DNA from: UTCFX2 sp963788305 | Lineage (GTDB): Bacteria > Chloroflexota > Anaerolineae > Anaerolineales > UBA4823 | Length of the DNA stretch: 64,000 nt | Assembly (NCBI GenBank): GCA_963788305.1 | Contig: CAWBGK010000018.1 | Span: 200,242-264,241, forward strand | Direction of reading: 5' to 3' | Shown: positions 46,810 through 55,844 of the stretch, in pieces | How the letters are laid out: every line of letters starts with the position of its first letter | Numbering within the stretch: the first letter of the stretch is position 1 | Position numbers and translations under genes: made by a program | Notes under the pieces: model-generated | Seen by the model: only the letters and a program-made list of their open reading frames with translations | What the model was told of the DNA's origin: nothing | Database searches by the model: none

Positions 46810-47843
46810 GAGCTTGTAAAAAACTCACCCGGCGTTTGTTGGGCGGAATTCAGCGGTGCGCACACAGCAGGGCTCGAAACGGGATGATAATGGACGTAAA
46901 CCTGACGGATCAGCTCAAATTGCTCATAGAGCAGGGTCTCGACCTGGGTCGCGATGCAGTCTCCGGCGGCGACGGACAGACCGCCATCCACTCCGATCGT
47001 GATATTGACGACCAGGTACGGACCAAAGCGGTGTGCGTGGACTTCTTCGACAGTTATAATGTCTGGCTCGCCCGATAGCAGACCCGCAATCTGTTCATAG
47101 AGATCATGGCTGGGCACGGCGTCCATTAATTCGGAAGAAGATTGCCGCAGGATCTCCGCTCCGGTCTTCAGGATGAGCAGCGCCACCAGCGCGCCGACCA
47201 GCGGATCGACCCAAGGCAGCCCCTGGCGTCCCAGGAAGATGCCTACCGCCGCCGCGGATGCAGATAAGACGTCGTTGCGGTGATCGTAAGCCAGGGCGAC
47301 GACCGCCGGATTACCGGTCTGGCTGCCGAGCCGGCGGGTGTATCGAAGCAGGATCAGCTTGACGACGATCGTAAACAACGCTACCCACAAAGCCGCAGCT
47401 TCGGCCCCGCTGGATTCGGCGGTTCCGCTGATCAGCTCAAACACGTTGTTCACCGAGTTCCAGAATACCGCAACGCCGGTCGTCACAATGAAGGCGCCGA
47501 CGATCAGCGAAGCAATGCTTTCCAGCTGGCTATGTCCGTAGGGGTGTTCTTCGTCGGCCGGTTTGTGAGAAAGCCGCATGAAGACCAGCACGACCAGGTA
47601 GTAGGCAACATCTGAAGTAGAATTGATCCCTTCGGCAAGCAGAGCCGGGCTATGGCCGACGATGCCGATGAAAGTCTTCAGGGCTGCGAGCACGACGTTG
47701 ACAGCCAGACCGACACCTACAGCCTGCTGGCTTTTTCGGCGGCGCACCGCTGAAGAAATCCGGTGGCTTTCAATTTTCTCCAGGTCGACCAGGGGATTAC
47801 CGGGCTTTAGCTCCTGCTCCGGTTCCGGATTGTTGGGGATCAT
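46806..47843 (-). CDS. Cation diffusion facilitator (divalent metal efflux)
   Basis: 345 residues with six predicted helices and a cytosolic C-terminal domain. The metal-site motifs are AEGINSTSD in helix 2 and AYDHRNDVLSA (HxxxD) in helix 5. The C-terminal part shows EVHAHRFGPYLVVNITIGVD, typical of the dimeric cytoplasmic domain. Zn2+, Fe2+ or Mn2+ are the usual substrates. A TATAAT on the minus strand at 47866-47871 is a plausible -10 box. Translationally coupled to the aminotransferase gene downstream. Confidence 0.92.
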   Translation of the reverse strand: MIPNNPEPEQELKPGNPLVDLEKIESHRISSAVRRRKSQQAVGVGLAVNVVLAALKTFIGIVGHSPALLAEGINSTSDVAYYLVVLVFMRLSHKPADEEHPYGHSQLESIASLIVGAFIVTTGVAVFWNSVNNVFELISGTAESSGAEAAALWVALFTIVVKLILLRYTRRLGSQTGNPAVVALAYDHRNDVLSASAAAVGIFLGRQGLPWVDPLVGALVALLILKTGAEILRQSSSELMDAVPSHDLYEQIAGLLSGEPDIITVEEVHAHRFGPYLVVNITIGVDGGLSVAAGDCIATQVETLLYEQFELIRQVYVHYHPVSSPAVCAPLNSAQQTPGEFFTSS

Positions 47844-47906
47844 CTCTTAAAAACCTTGAACGGCTATTATACTCGTGTTGGCGTTTTCAAGGTCGATCAG
47901 AGGCGT

Positions 47907-47949
47907 AAAAAAAGGCAGGTAGGGCATCGTCGATTTCCCACCTGCCTTA
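47907..47949 (-). terminator. Rho-independent terminator of the pseudokinase gene
   Basis: On the minus strand AAGGCAGGTGGG pairs with CCCTACCTGCC (one mismatch) around a 13-base loop, followed by seven T (47907-47913). It lies 24 bases after the stop at 47973. Confidence 0.9.
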
Positions 47950-47972
47950 CTTTTCAGGTGTTCTGATGTACC

Positions 47973-49574
47973 TTATGGGACGCTGATCGTGATATCCTGA
48001 TCGACCGTCGCGTACTTCTCCGCAACGCAGTCGGATGCAGTCATATCCAAACAGAACTGGAAGGCGTGTTCGCCGACGGGGATATTCAGGTACCAGATGT
48101 ACTTGCCCGGTGGGATCGGAGAAGTGCCCATCAAAGTCCAGTTCCGAAAGGCATAGATCGGGTCAGCCAGGTTGTTGCGGATGGTCACTTTATACGCCGT
48201 GCGAGCGGGAGTTGGGGTATCCGGCGGCGGTATGGTCGGCACAATCGGAGGGACATTTGTGAACGTGGGCGGCGGAGGTAGAGGCGGTGGCTCGGTTGGA
48301 AGCAGCGGCTGGGTAGGTGCTGGGGTCACCGGGGTCGCAGTCAGGGTGCTTGTGAAGGTCGCCGTTAACGTTGGGGTTGAGGTTGCCAGGTAAGCGTCCA
48401 TAAAAGTCGAATACGCCCAGCCTCCCACTGCGATGCAGATCACAGCCGCCACCGCTACGATCGCCAGGACCGGGATCAGCCAGGCGGGGCGGCGACGTTT
48501 CGGCTCAGCCAGGCTGCTGGTGGGCGGTGGATATGTCGTTTGCTGAGGCCATCCACCGCTGCCGGGGACGACTTGAGTCCCGGGGATCGGGGCGTTTTGC
48601 GGATAAGGCATTGCTGCAGTTGGCGGGATGACAACCGCTGCGGCTGCTGCAGCCTGGTTCAGAACCTGGGTCCCGGGCACAGATTTTCTGCCGCCGATCC
48701 TGTCAGGCACGTTCCCAGGGCTTGTCCCGAGCACGGCGCAGGCGATCTCCAGCATCTCCTGCGCGTTCTGGTAGCGCTGTTTGGGGTCTTTTGCCAGGGC
48801 GGTCTGGATCGCTCCTGAAAGGCCAGATGGCAGGTTGGAGTTGAAGCTGGCTGCATCCGGAGGCGCCTGGTTGATGTGTGCATCGCCGAGCGCCTGCGCA
48901 GCCGCCGTATCGTACTCCTGAGATCCGCTCGGGACCCTCAGGAAAGGATGTACTCCGGTCAGGAATTCGAAAGTGAGGATCCCGAGAGCATAGATATCCG
49001 TTGCGGGATAAACCCGCTCGCCGCGCAGCTGTTCGGGCGCCTGGCAGAGCGGCAGGTCGAAGACGCCGGTTCGCGACATCGGCTTATCGATCTGGCGTGC
49101 AAAACCGTAGTTCGCCAGCATGATCGATCCATCGCGCGTCGCCTGGATGTGCGCAGGGCTGACCGTGCTGTGCACGAATCCATAGCTGTGGACAACCTCC
49201 AGCGCAGCTGCCAGGGCTTTGAGATAGATCAGGGCATCTTCCGGGAGCATCGGTTTTCCGGCTCTCTGCCGCAGGATCTGCGCCAGGGATGGCCCTTCGA
49301 TAAACCGCTCGATCATAAAGCTGATCCCCTGGTCATCGTACACGCCGTAAAATGGGATGATGCCTGGATGGACCGCCGATTGGAGGGTCAGGTTGTCTTG
49401 TTGGAAGCACAGCACGGATGGGTCGCGTTTGAGCGGATCCTCAAAAACTTTAATGGAAAGACTGAGGTTTCGCTTGAGATCGAGACCGCGATAGCGTGAA
49501 TAAAACTCTCCGTGCTGGATGACTTCGTCGACACGGAACCGGCTGAGGAAGATCTTTCCGCTGATTGGCTCCAT
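47973..49574 (-). CDS. Transmembrane Ser/Thr pseudokinase with extracellular domain
   Basis: 533 residues, intact. The kinase fold is kept (IKVF with Lys42, APE at 179-181, DIYALGILTFEFLTG), but catalytic residues are lost. The glycine loop is QHGEFY, HRD is HST at 135-137, the catalytic-loop Lys and Asn are Ser139 and His142, and DFG is NYG at 155-157. A Pro/Gln-rich linker, a helix near 370-392 (WLIPVLAIVAVAAVICIAVG), a Thr/Pro stalk and a C-terminal beta domain of about 75 residues with two cysteines follow. It is probably a catalytically dead receptor or scaffold that may pair with an active kinase such as the one at 29.3 kb. Confidence 0.88.
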   Translation of the reverse strand: MEPISGKIFLSRFRVDEVIQHGEFYSRYRGLDLKRNLSLSIKVFEDPLKRDPSVLCFQQDNLTLQSAVHPGIIPFYGVYDDQGISFMIERFIEGPSLAQILRQRAGKPMLPEDALIYLKALAAALEVVHSYGFVHSTVSPAHIQATRDGSIMLANYGFARQIDKPMSRTGVFDLPLCQAPEQLRGERVYPATDIYALGILTFEFLTGVHPFLRVPSGSQEYDTAAAQALGDAHINQAPPDAASFNSNLPSGLSGAIQTALAKDPKQRYQNAQEMLEIACAVLGTSPGNVPDRIGGRKSVPGTQVLNQAAAAAAVVIPPTAAMPYPQNAPIPGTQVVPGSGGWPQQTTYPPPTSSLAEPKRRRPAWLIPVLAIVAVAAVICIAVGGWAYSTFMDAYLATSTPTLTATFTSTLTATPVTPAPTQPLLPTEPPPLPPPPTFTNVPPIVPTIPPPDTPTPARTAYKVTIRNNLADPIYAFRNWTLMGTSPIPPGKYIWYLNIPVGEHAFQFCLDMTASDCVAEKYATVDQDITISVP

Positions 49575-49662
49575 TTCCCTGTCTCCTGTGATGCAAATTA
49601 TCCGGGATGTTCCATTTTACCGCATCAGGCGGATTTCGTGATTTGCAGGTTTCAATTACCCC

Positions 49663-51105
49663 CTACGCGCGCGTGCGGGCGATGATCCAGGCGATCAACG
49701 CCATTGCCGGCAGCATCAGCAGCGGGATGAGCGTGACGTCCTGCGATCGGACGGGATTAACCCCCGGTAGCTCTGCCTGGAGGTCTGGCTTGCTCATCTG
49801 GGCGTCGATCCACTCGCTAACCAGCCGATCCACTTCATCCGGGCGTTCGCTCTCCCAGACCTTAATTTTCCCCAGAAGGTCTGCTCCGCGATCGTTGAGT
49901 GCCAGAGGCAGCACGACAGCCTGGATATCCAACGGCTCGAGCTCATAGAGCTTCCCTTTATGTTCGATCCCCAGGCTGACTTCCAGCGGCATGATCCCGG
50001 TCTGCTTGCTGTTCTGGAGTGAGCTCTCAAGCACGACCGCTTCCCCCGGCGCGGTGACCTCGGATGCAGTGAGCCTTTCGGCAAGCTCCAGCCGGTCGGA
50101 CTGAATGACGTAAGTGGTCGTTTCCGGTGTCCAGGTCACGAGTCCGGTATTCTGGATTTCCACCTGGATAGGGATCTTTTCACCTTCGACAGAGACCGAC
50201 CAATCCGAAAGGGCCTCCGCCTCGCCGGAGACGGGTGGTTCGTCCGCCGCAATGACTCCTATGGCCTGCGGGAGCGGTCGATCCGAACGGATATGCCAGC
50301 CGCTCTCACAGATCAGCTGAGTCGACCCGCCGCCGTCCAGCATCATTACCTTATCGGCGCCAAAGCTGCGCAGGACCTCCGCTGCACTGCTCTGCGCAGC
50401 CGAGATCGTATTAAAGATCAATACCGTCTCAAAAATACCGTCCGCGTCGCGGTCGTCCACACCGACGAACGTCCGTCCGACGGAAAACTTGGCGCGCTTG
50501 TTGGCTTCCTCGGTGAGCCCGCCGATCACGTTCGGCGCAGTAGAGCCTGAGAATGCACTTTCGCTCAGCTCGACGATGTCGGCCCGCTCGTCCCAGAGCT
50601 CTAACAGAAGCTGCTCCCCGACATAGGTGTTCTTCCCCCAGCCGTCGGCGACGATCTCGCCGTCCACTTTCAAAGGAAATGCGAGCCGGGTCGGGTATTC
50701 GGGCATATAAAAAAAGAGCCCGTTGGTGAGGCAAAATGCATTTTCTTCCGTTTGGCGCAGCTGCTGCCAATAGGTCTCGATCGGGAGAGAAGTCAGGCGC
50801 GGGTCAGGTCCGCCGTAATCGCCCCGGGTCGGTCTCGGTTCCTTGATCTCGCCATGCAGCAGGCTCAGCCGGGCGCCTTCGCTCAGGTCGATCCGCTGCA
50901 CGTAATCCGGATTTCCATTGGGATAGTTTTTTTTATAGAGTGTGACCCCGAGCGCAGAATCAAGCAGGAAAAAACCGGGCGGCACTTCGGGCGTTGGGCT
51001 TTGGGCGGAAGCCGTCGTTAAGCCAACGGCCAACAGCAGGAAGAATAACAGCCAACTAAAAAGCCCTCTGCGCAAGTATGGAAGAAGAGCAGGTATCCCT
51101 GACAT
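49663..51105 (-). CDS. Secreted phosphodiester-glycosidase (NAGPA)-like protein with C-terminal anchor
   Basis: 480 residues from the ATG at 51103-51105. An N-terminal signal (LFSWLLFFLLLAVGLTTASA) is followed by a NAGPA-like domain: FCLTNGLFFYMPEYPT, then FVGVDDRDADGIFETVLIFN, then KVMMLDGGGSTQLIC. A beta domain of CARDB type (IPIQVEIQNTGLVTWTPETT) and a C-terminal membrane helix (LIPLLMLPAMALIAWIIA) with a positively charged tail come next. In eukaryotes this fold uncovers mannose-6-phosphate. Bacterial members are thought to act on wall or exopolysaccharide phosphodiesters. There is no Shine-Dalgarno. Confidence 0.82.
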   Translation of the reverse strand: MSGIPALLPYLRRGLFSWLLFFLLLAVGLTTASAQSPTPEVPPGFFLLDSALGVTLYKKNYPNGNPDYVQRIDLSEGARLSLLHGEIKEPRPTRGDYGGPDPRLTSLPIETYWQQLRQTEENAFCLTNGLFFYMPEYPTRLAFPLKVDGEIVADGWGKNTYVGEQLLLELWDERADIVELSESAFSGSTAPNVIGGLTEEANKRAKFSVGRTFVGVDDRDADGIFETVLIFNTISAAQSSAAEVLRSFGADKVMMLDGGGSTQLICESGWHIRSDRPLPQAIGVIAADEPPVSGEAEALSDWSVSVEGEKIPIQVEIQNTGLVTWTPETTTYVIQSDRLELAERLTASEVTAPGEAVVLESSLQNSKQTGIMPLEVSLGIEHKGKLYELEPLDIQAVVLPLALNDRGADLLGKIKVWESERPDEVDRLVSEWIDAQMSKPDLQAELPGVNPVRSQDVTLIPLLMLPAMALIAWIIARTRA

Positions 51106-51112
51106 CGAATGG

Positions 51113-51141
51113 ACTGTACAATAGAAATTTGCTCCTGTCAA
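51113..51141 (-). promoter_or_regulatory. Promoter of the NAGPA-like gene, leaderless arrangement
   Basis: On the minus strand TTGACA (51136-51141), 17 bases and TACAGT (51113-51118). The -10 box ends seven bases before the ATG (51105), so transcription should start at or next to the start codon. Confidence 0.6.
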
Positions 51142-51173
51142 GTGGGGGAGGCACGCGCAAGAGGGAATCATCC

Positions 51174-51202
51174 TTGCTTCTAAAGGATAATTAGTATATG
51201 AT
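51174..51202 (+). promoter_or_regulatory. Promoter of the Cys-rich secreted protein gene
   Basis: TTGCTT (51174-51179), 17 bases and TATGAT (51197-51202). It is divergent from the promoter at 51113-51141. Confidence 0.5.
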
Positions 51203-51210
51203 AGGTTCAA

Positions 51211-51236
51211 CAGGTAAAATAATTTCCATTTACCTG
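51211..51236 (+). other. Stem-loop in the leader of the Cys-rich protein gene
   Basis: CAGGTAAA (51211-51218) pairs with TTTACCTG (51229-51236) around 10 bases. It sits at the predicted 5' end of the transcript, before AGGAGG and the ATG at 51271. It could stabilise the mRNA or be a protein-binding site. Confidence 0.45.
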
Positions 51237-51270
51237 GATCAAGTCAGGATATGATAAAGGAGGTCTTTTA

Positions 51271-51858
51271 ATGAAAAAGAACCGAAAAATCAGCCTGTTC
51301 GTGCCTGGCTTGCTGGTTTTCATTCTGGCCATCACGCTTTTGGTCGCTCCAGCGGTACAGGCGAAGGAGCTTGGGGTGAGGCCCAATCCGAATTCGCCCG
51401 AGGCTGCGGAGCAGGATGCAGCCCAGGTCTATAATCCCGCGCTTTTCACTTCGACCTGGGGCATCAGCCCGGATACGCTGATCAACTGTGATCCCACCGG
51501 CGACCTGCTGACGAAGGTCAGCCCCGGCAGCGCCCAATCCTTCACCGGGATGCAGGCTTCTGCCTGCAAGGCGCAGGCGCGCATCGAGCAGTCGCTGAAA
51601 ACCAGCTCAGCTCCCAGCTCAGGCACAGGCTGCAGTGGCTGCAGCGGCTTCAGCAATTTCCAGAGCAGTGGGGTCAGCGGCGAGCCCACGATGATGAAAA
51701 TCGCCCCGGTTTTTACCGAAACCAGGATCGTTTACCTGCGATGCGGGAAAAAGGTGGGCGTCGTTGGACCGCCGACCTGCAGCTGCGCGGGGGGTTACCG
51801 CTACACATACAGCTGCAACAAACCCAAGACGGTTTACGTCACAATACCCTGCCATTAG
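51271..51858 (+). CDS. Secreted cysteine-rich protein of unknown function
   Basis: 195 residues. AGGAGG precedes the ATG, and a signal peptide (LLVFILAITLLVAPAVQA) follows. The mature protein has nine cysteines, including GCSGCSG in a Ser/Gly-rich linker and a C-terminal cluster (YLRCGKKVGVVGPPTCSCAGG, then SCNKPKTVYVTIPCH). The pattern suggests a disulfide-stabilised extracellular domain. No family is recognised. It has its own promoter, a 5' stem-loop and a strong terminator, so it is an independently expressed single gene. Confidence 0.72.
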   Translation: MKKNRKISLFVPGLLVFILAITLLVAPAVQAKELGVRPNPNSPEAAEQDAAQVYNPALFTSTWGISPDTLINCDPTGDLLTKVSPGSAQSFTGMQASACKAQARIEQSLKTSSAPSSGTGCSGCSGFSNFQSSGVSGEPTMMKIAPVFTETRIVYLRCGKKVGVVGPPTCSCAGGYRYTYSCNKPKTVYVTIPCH

Positions 51859-51867
51859 AAACCGACC

Positions 51868-51896
51868 GGGGCGCCTACTGGCGCCCCGAATTTTTT
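51868..51896 (+). terminator. Rho-independent terminator of the Cys-rich protein gene
   Basis: Stem GGGGCGCC/GGCGCCCC (51868-51875 with 51880-51887), four-base loop, then GAA and six T. The T-run overlaps the stop of the convergent GH13 gene. Confidence 0.93.
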
Positions 51897-53363
51897 AATC
51901 GATTTGTCTGATCTCGAAGAGGTGGTAACCCCAGGCCGGTCGGTCTAAATAAAGACCTTGTTCGGCAATCTGGTCGTCTGGACGCTGGTAGATAGTCCCA
52001 TTGAGGACATCGTGCAGGCGGAACTGCCTGCCGCGCAGCCTGTCGATCTCGAGCTGCGCATAGCAGTAAGAACGCCGATCGGAGAAGTTCACCGCAGCCA
52101 GCCAGTTTTCCCCGGTTTCCCCTTCCCAGCTGAAGACGACGTAATTCCTCCAGCTCAGATCGCCATCCCAGGCGGGTATGCAGGCGCACATCTTCCAGGT
52201 GCCTTCGCGGCAGCGGGTCAGCTGGATTTGCTCCAGCAAGAGCGCATAGAAGTTGCTCAACCAGCGGTCGGTGGACTCTTGAGGCGGTCGGCAGAATTGA
52301 ACTGGCGGCCTCAGCCGGAAGCCGCGCTCCTGTCCGGATTGGAAGAATCGCAGTCCCGGCAGAAGGTAGGTCACCAGCGCAGCCGCCCGGTGGGCCTCCG
52401 GCGGAAAGACGGCGGCTGCCCGGGGTTCGTCGTGGTTTTCCAGGAAATGAGCCCGGCGTTCGATCCAGGGTGTTTCGAGCCGAATCTGTTCAAGCACCCG
52501 GTCGGGGTTCCGCTCGACTAGGCTGTCGTACAGTCCCTTATCGTATGTGAAGTCAAAGCCCTGCCGGATCAGCTCGTCCTCCAGGCCCCAATATGCCTCG
52601 GCCAGGAAGGTAAAATCCGGATGGGAAGCGCGCACCCGTGAGATCGCCCCGCGCCAGAATGTCTCCGGTTGAATCCCCCAGGTTTTTTGGAAGACATCCG
52701 GCAGGACCAGCATCGCCATATCGCAGCGCAGGCCGTCGCACCGCTCCGCGAGGCTGAGCAGCTCTGCGATCATCGCCTGCTGCAGGGATGGGCTGCCGTA
52801 ATTAAGCTGCAGCGTATCGATCCAGGGGGGAAAATTCGGGTCGCGCCCGTGTGCTAATAGTTTTTTCCCATGGGCTGTTTCGGTCGGATGAAAATCGCCA
52901 GCGGAGCGGGCTGGTCTTAAAGATCGGCTTCGATGAAGTACTCTGGGTGGCTTCTGGCCCAGGGATGGCTGATGCCGGTGTGGTTCGGGATGAAATCGAG
53001 CATTAATTTCAGCCCGCAGGACCGCATCCTGCCGCGCAGCCGCTCGAGCGCCGCTTGCCCCCCCCAATCTTCTGGGACCTGGTAGCCTGAGATCGCAAAA
53101 CACGAGCTGCACAGTGAGCTGGCCTCTCCTTCCAACATCTGGCGAGCCTCTTTCTGCAGCCCTGGCTGGCGGCGCGCGATCTCGGCCTCCGCTTCTCCAG
53201 TCGCCCACATGCAGATCAGGTAAAGCCAATCGAAGCCGGAATCCGAGAGCCTCTTGAGGGCTTCGTCAGGGATATCGTCCAGCGCGGCCGGGCGTCCCAG
53301 CGTTTCGCTGATTTCCGCTAACCACAGGCGGACGTTTTTTTGGCAGAGGATTGGATAGCGCAT
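51895..53363 (-). CDS. GH13 alpha-amylase-family enzyme (one frame break)
   Basis: About 490 residues when joined, no signal peptide, so cytoplasmic. The four GH13 regions are visible: DFIPNHTG (I), GLRCDMAML with the nucleophile Asp (II), FLAEAYWG with the acid/base Glu (III) and FLENHDEPRA with the stabilising Asp (IV). The frame break is near 52917, after HPEYFIEADL. It belongs to the alpha-amylase/glycosidase group; trehalose-synthase-like or amylase activity cannot be separated. It is third in a unit with a methyltransferase and phosphofructokinase, suggesting intracellular glycan use. Confidence 0.87.
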
Positions 53364-53449
53364 AAGCAGGCCGATTCAAGGGCAAAGTCAGGGTCAGGTC
53401 TGAGTGCTATGCAATATCGATTCGATGGCCAAGAGAAACCTTCGCAGCC

Positions 53450-54565
53450 TCAATCGCCCAGGCAAATGCCCAGGTCGCGGGCGGTCAGCACCGTATCGCA
53501 GTCGAGCGGGACGGTCTTCATCCGGGTCGTGGCCAGCTCCAGCGGGACATATCGGACCGTCGGGGGATCGAGCGCCACCATCACATCTCGCCTCCCTTCG
53601 GCGATCGCCCGCACGGCAGCCGCGCCGAACCTCAAGGCAAGCAGGCGGTCGTAGCTTGTGGGTGAGCCGCCGCGCAGCAGGTGGCCCAGCACCACCAATC
53701 GGGTTTCCTTGCCAGTGCGCTCCTCCAGCTCGGCAGCCACTTTTTCACCGACGCCGCCGAGCCGCTCGGCCCTGCCTGTTTCCCTGCTCATCACGCTCAG
53801 CGAGCCTCCCTCTGGAGCCGCCCCTTCAGCGACGACGACCAGCGAGAACCGCCGGCCCTGCCCTTCCCGATCGTTGATCTTTTGCACCACGCTTTCGATC
53901 CGGTAGGGGATCTCCGGGATCAGGATCGCGTCCGCCGATCCGGCGATGCCGGATTCCAGCGCGATCCAGCCGGCGTAGCGCCCCATCACCTCGACGACGA
54001 TCACCCGCTGGTGGGACGAAGCAGTCGAGTGCAGCCGGTCCAGGCATTCGCAGGCGAAAGAGACGGCGGTGTCAAAACCAAACGTGACGACGGTCTGGTC
54101 CAGGTCGTTATCGATCGTCTTTGGGACGCCGATTACCCAGAGCCCTTTTTCAGCCAGCGCGTGGGCGATCTCCATCGAGCCGTCGCCGCCAATCGAGATC
54201 AGTGCGTCTAGCTCGTGCAGGTTGAAAAGCCGGACCAGCTCGTCGGAGCGGTCCACCTCTTCCACCATACCATCCGTGTGGCGGACAGGGTAGCGCAGCG
54301 GGTTGCCCCGGTTCGTCGTCCCCAGGATCGTCCCGCCCAGATGGGTGATCCCGCGCACGTCGTCGCGCAGCAGCCGGACCAGCCCGCCGCCCGGGAACCG
54401 CTCGGGTAGCAGCAGCCCGTTGTAACCGTCGCGAATGCCGTAGATCTCCCAGCCGAGCTCGATCGCCGTCAGCGTCGCCGCCCGGATGACCGCGTTCAAC
54501 CCTGGAGCGTCGCCCCCGCCGGTGCAGATCGCGATCCTGTGTATTTTGGGTGTTTTGCCTGGCAT
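53450..54565 (-). CDS. pfkA: 6-phosphofructokinase
   Basis: 371 residues. Motifs are CTGGGDAPGLNAVIRAA, GGTILGTTN, SIGGDGSMEIAHAL and VPKTIDNDLDQTVVTFGFDTA. The residue after GGD is Gly (ATP type), while Lys in PKTIDND matches PPi-dependent and group III enzymes. This mixed pattern is found in ATP-dependent group III PFKs of several phyla. Cofactor is therefore probable ATP, not certain. It catalyses fructose-6-phosphate phosphorylation in glycolysis. The gene lies 20 bases downstream of the DNA methyltransferase gene. Confidence 0.93.
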   Translation of the reverse strand: MPGKTPKIHRIAICTGGGDAPGLNAVIRAATLTAIELGWEIYGIRDGYNGLLLPERFPGGGLVRLLRDDVRGITHLGGTILGTTNRGNPLRYPVRHTDGMVEEVDRSDELVRLFNLHELDALISIGGDGSMEIAHALAEKGLWVIGVPKTIDNDLDQTVVTFGFDTAVSFACECLDRLHSTASSHQRVIVVEVMGRYAGWIALESGIAGSADAILIPEIPYRIESVVQKINDREGQGRRFSLVVVAEGAAPEGGSLSVMSRETGRAERLGGVGEKVAAELEERTGKETRLVVLGHLLRGGSPTSYDRLLALRFGAAAVRAIAEGRRDVMVALDPPTVRYVPLELATTRMKTVPLDCDTVLTARDLGICLGD

Positions 54566-54585
54566 AGATGCCCCTTGATTGTCTA

Positions 54586-55704
54586 TTAAAAAGCCTGAAT
54601 GTCTGAACCTGAGGGAGCGATCTCTGCCGAGAGCTGCTGGCGCAGCTCGTCGATCGAGCGCAGGCTCCCGTCCTCAGCTTCGAAAAACCAGTGCTCCCAA
54701 CCGTTCACCGGGCTTCCGCCCGCCAGATATTTCCCCGCCTGGTGGATCGAGCCGGTAAATCCATCCAGCAGCAGCTGCCCATCGGCGCGGATCCGGGCGG
54801 ATTTCCCCCGATCGGCCTGGAAATACAGGTTCTGCCCCGGCTCCAGCAGTCCGCTCTCGAGCAGGCCCCCGAAGCGCACCTTGAACCGGCGGCGCTGGAA
54901 GGGGCGCAGGTCGTAGACCTCCGCCTGATACGGCGACGGCTGGACTGCAGCCAGCCGCTCTTCGGCAAGCTGGATATAGTTTGGCTCGAGCTCGATCCCG
55001 ATCCAGCGCCTGTGGAGCTTCTTGGCCACAGCTCCGGTCGTGCCGCTGCCGAAAAACGGGTCCAGCACCACCTCGCCCGGCTGGCTGGCTGCCAGGATCA
55101 CGCGATACAAGAGCGATTCGGGTTTCTGGGTCGAATGGGCCTTCTTGCCGTTGACCTTGATCCGCTCTGGCCCTTTGCAGATCGGCAGCAGCCAGTCGCT
55201 GCGCATCTGCAGGTCGTCGTTGAGCGATTTCATCGCGTGATGGTTGAAATTGTAGCGCCTGCCCTTCGATTTGCAGGCCCAGATCAGGGTCTCGTGGGCA
55301 TTCGTGAAGCGCACGCCGCGAAAATTGGGCATCGGGTTCGTCTTCAGCCAGACCACGTCGTTCAGGATCCAGAAACCCAGGTCCTGCAGGCTTGCGCCGA
55401 CCCGAAAAATGTTGTGGTAGCTCCCGATCACCCAGATCGTCCCGCTCTCTTTCAGCACGCGCCGGCATGCGCTCAGCCAGGCGGTGGTGAAGCGGTCGTA
55501 CTCCTCAAAACCGTCGAAGCGGTCCCATTCGTCGTCCACCGCTGCGACCTTGCTCATGTTCGGCCGATAGAGTGTCTGCTGCAGCTGGAGGTTGTAGGGG
55601 GGGTCGGCGAAGATCAGGTCGATCGAGTTTTCAGGCAGCCGGCTTAACAACTCGACGCAGTCGCCTTTAAGGATCTGGTCGAGTGGGAGAGGGTTGGATT
55701 GCAT
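54586..55704 (-). CDS. CcrM-like beta-class adenine DNA methyltransferase
   Basis: 372 residues from the ATG at 55702-55704; a GTG at 55719 is the alternative. Motif order is beta class: DLIFADPPYNLQLQQTLYRP first, then the FxGxG motif LDPFFGSGTTGA. The C-terminal extension of about 90 residues (VYDLRPFQRRRFKVRFGGLL, ADGQLLLDGFTGSIHQAG) is the CcrM-specific region. CcrM methylates adenine in GANTC and in alphaproteobacteria is an orphan cell-cycle enzyme. No restriction partner is nearby here, so an orphan, epigenetic role is plausible. Target sequence is inferred from the family. Confidence 0.88.
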   Translation of the reverse strand: MQSNPLPLDQILKGDCVELLSRLPENSIDLIFADPPYNLQLQQTLYRPNMSKVAAVDDEWDRFDGFEEYDRFTTAWLSACRRVLKESGTIWVIGSYHNIFRVGASLQDLGFWILNDVVWLKTNPMPNFRGVRFTNAHETLIWACKSKGRRYNFNHHAMKSLNDDLQMRSDWLLPICKGPERIKVNGKKAHSTQKPESLLYRVILAASQPGEVVLDPFFGSGTTGAVAKKLHRRWIGIELEPNYIQLAEERLAAVQPSPYQAEVYDLRPFQRRRFKVRFGGLLESGLLEPGQNLYFQADRGKSARIRADGQLLLDGFTGSIHQAGKYLAGGSPVNGWEHWFFEAEDGSLRSIDELRQQLSAEIAPSGSDIQAF

Positions 55705-55844
55705 AGCAGAGGGTGTCACTGTAGTTAAGTATAACCCATCTCTTTAAACTCATGACAGGTCGCTCGTTTCCGCTCAAACTGGCGCTCAAAACGCATTGAC
55801 TGATTCAGATGGAAAAGCTCCTAAGATCCGAGTGTAACCATTTG

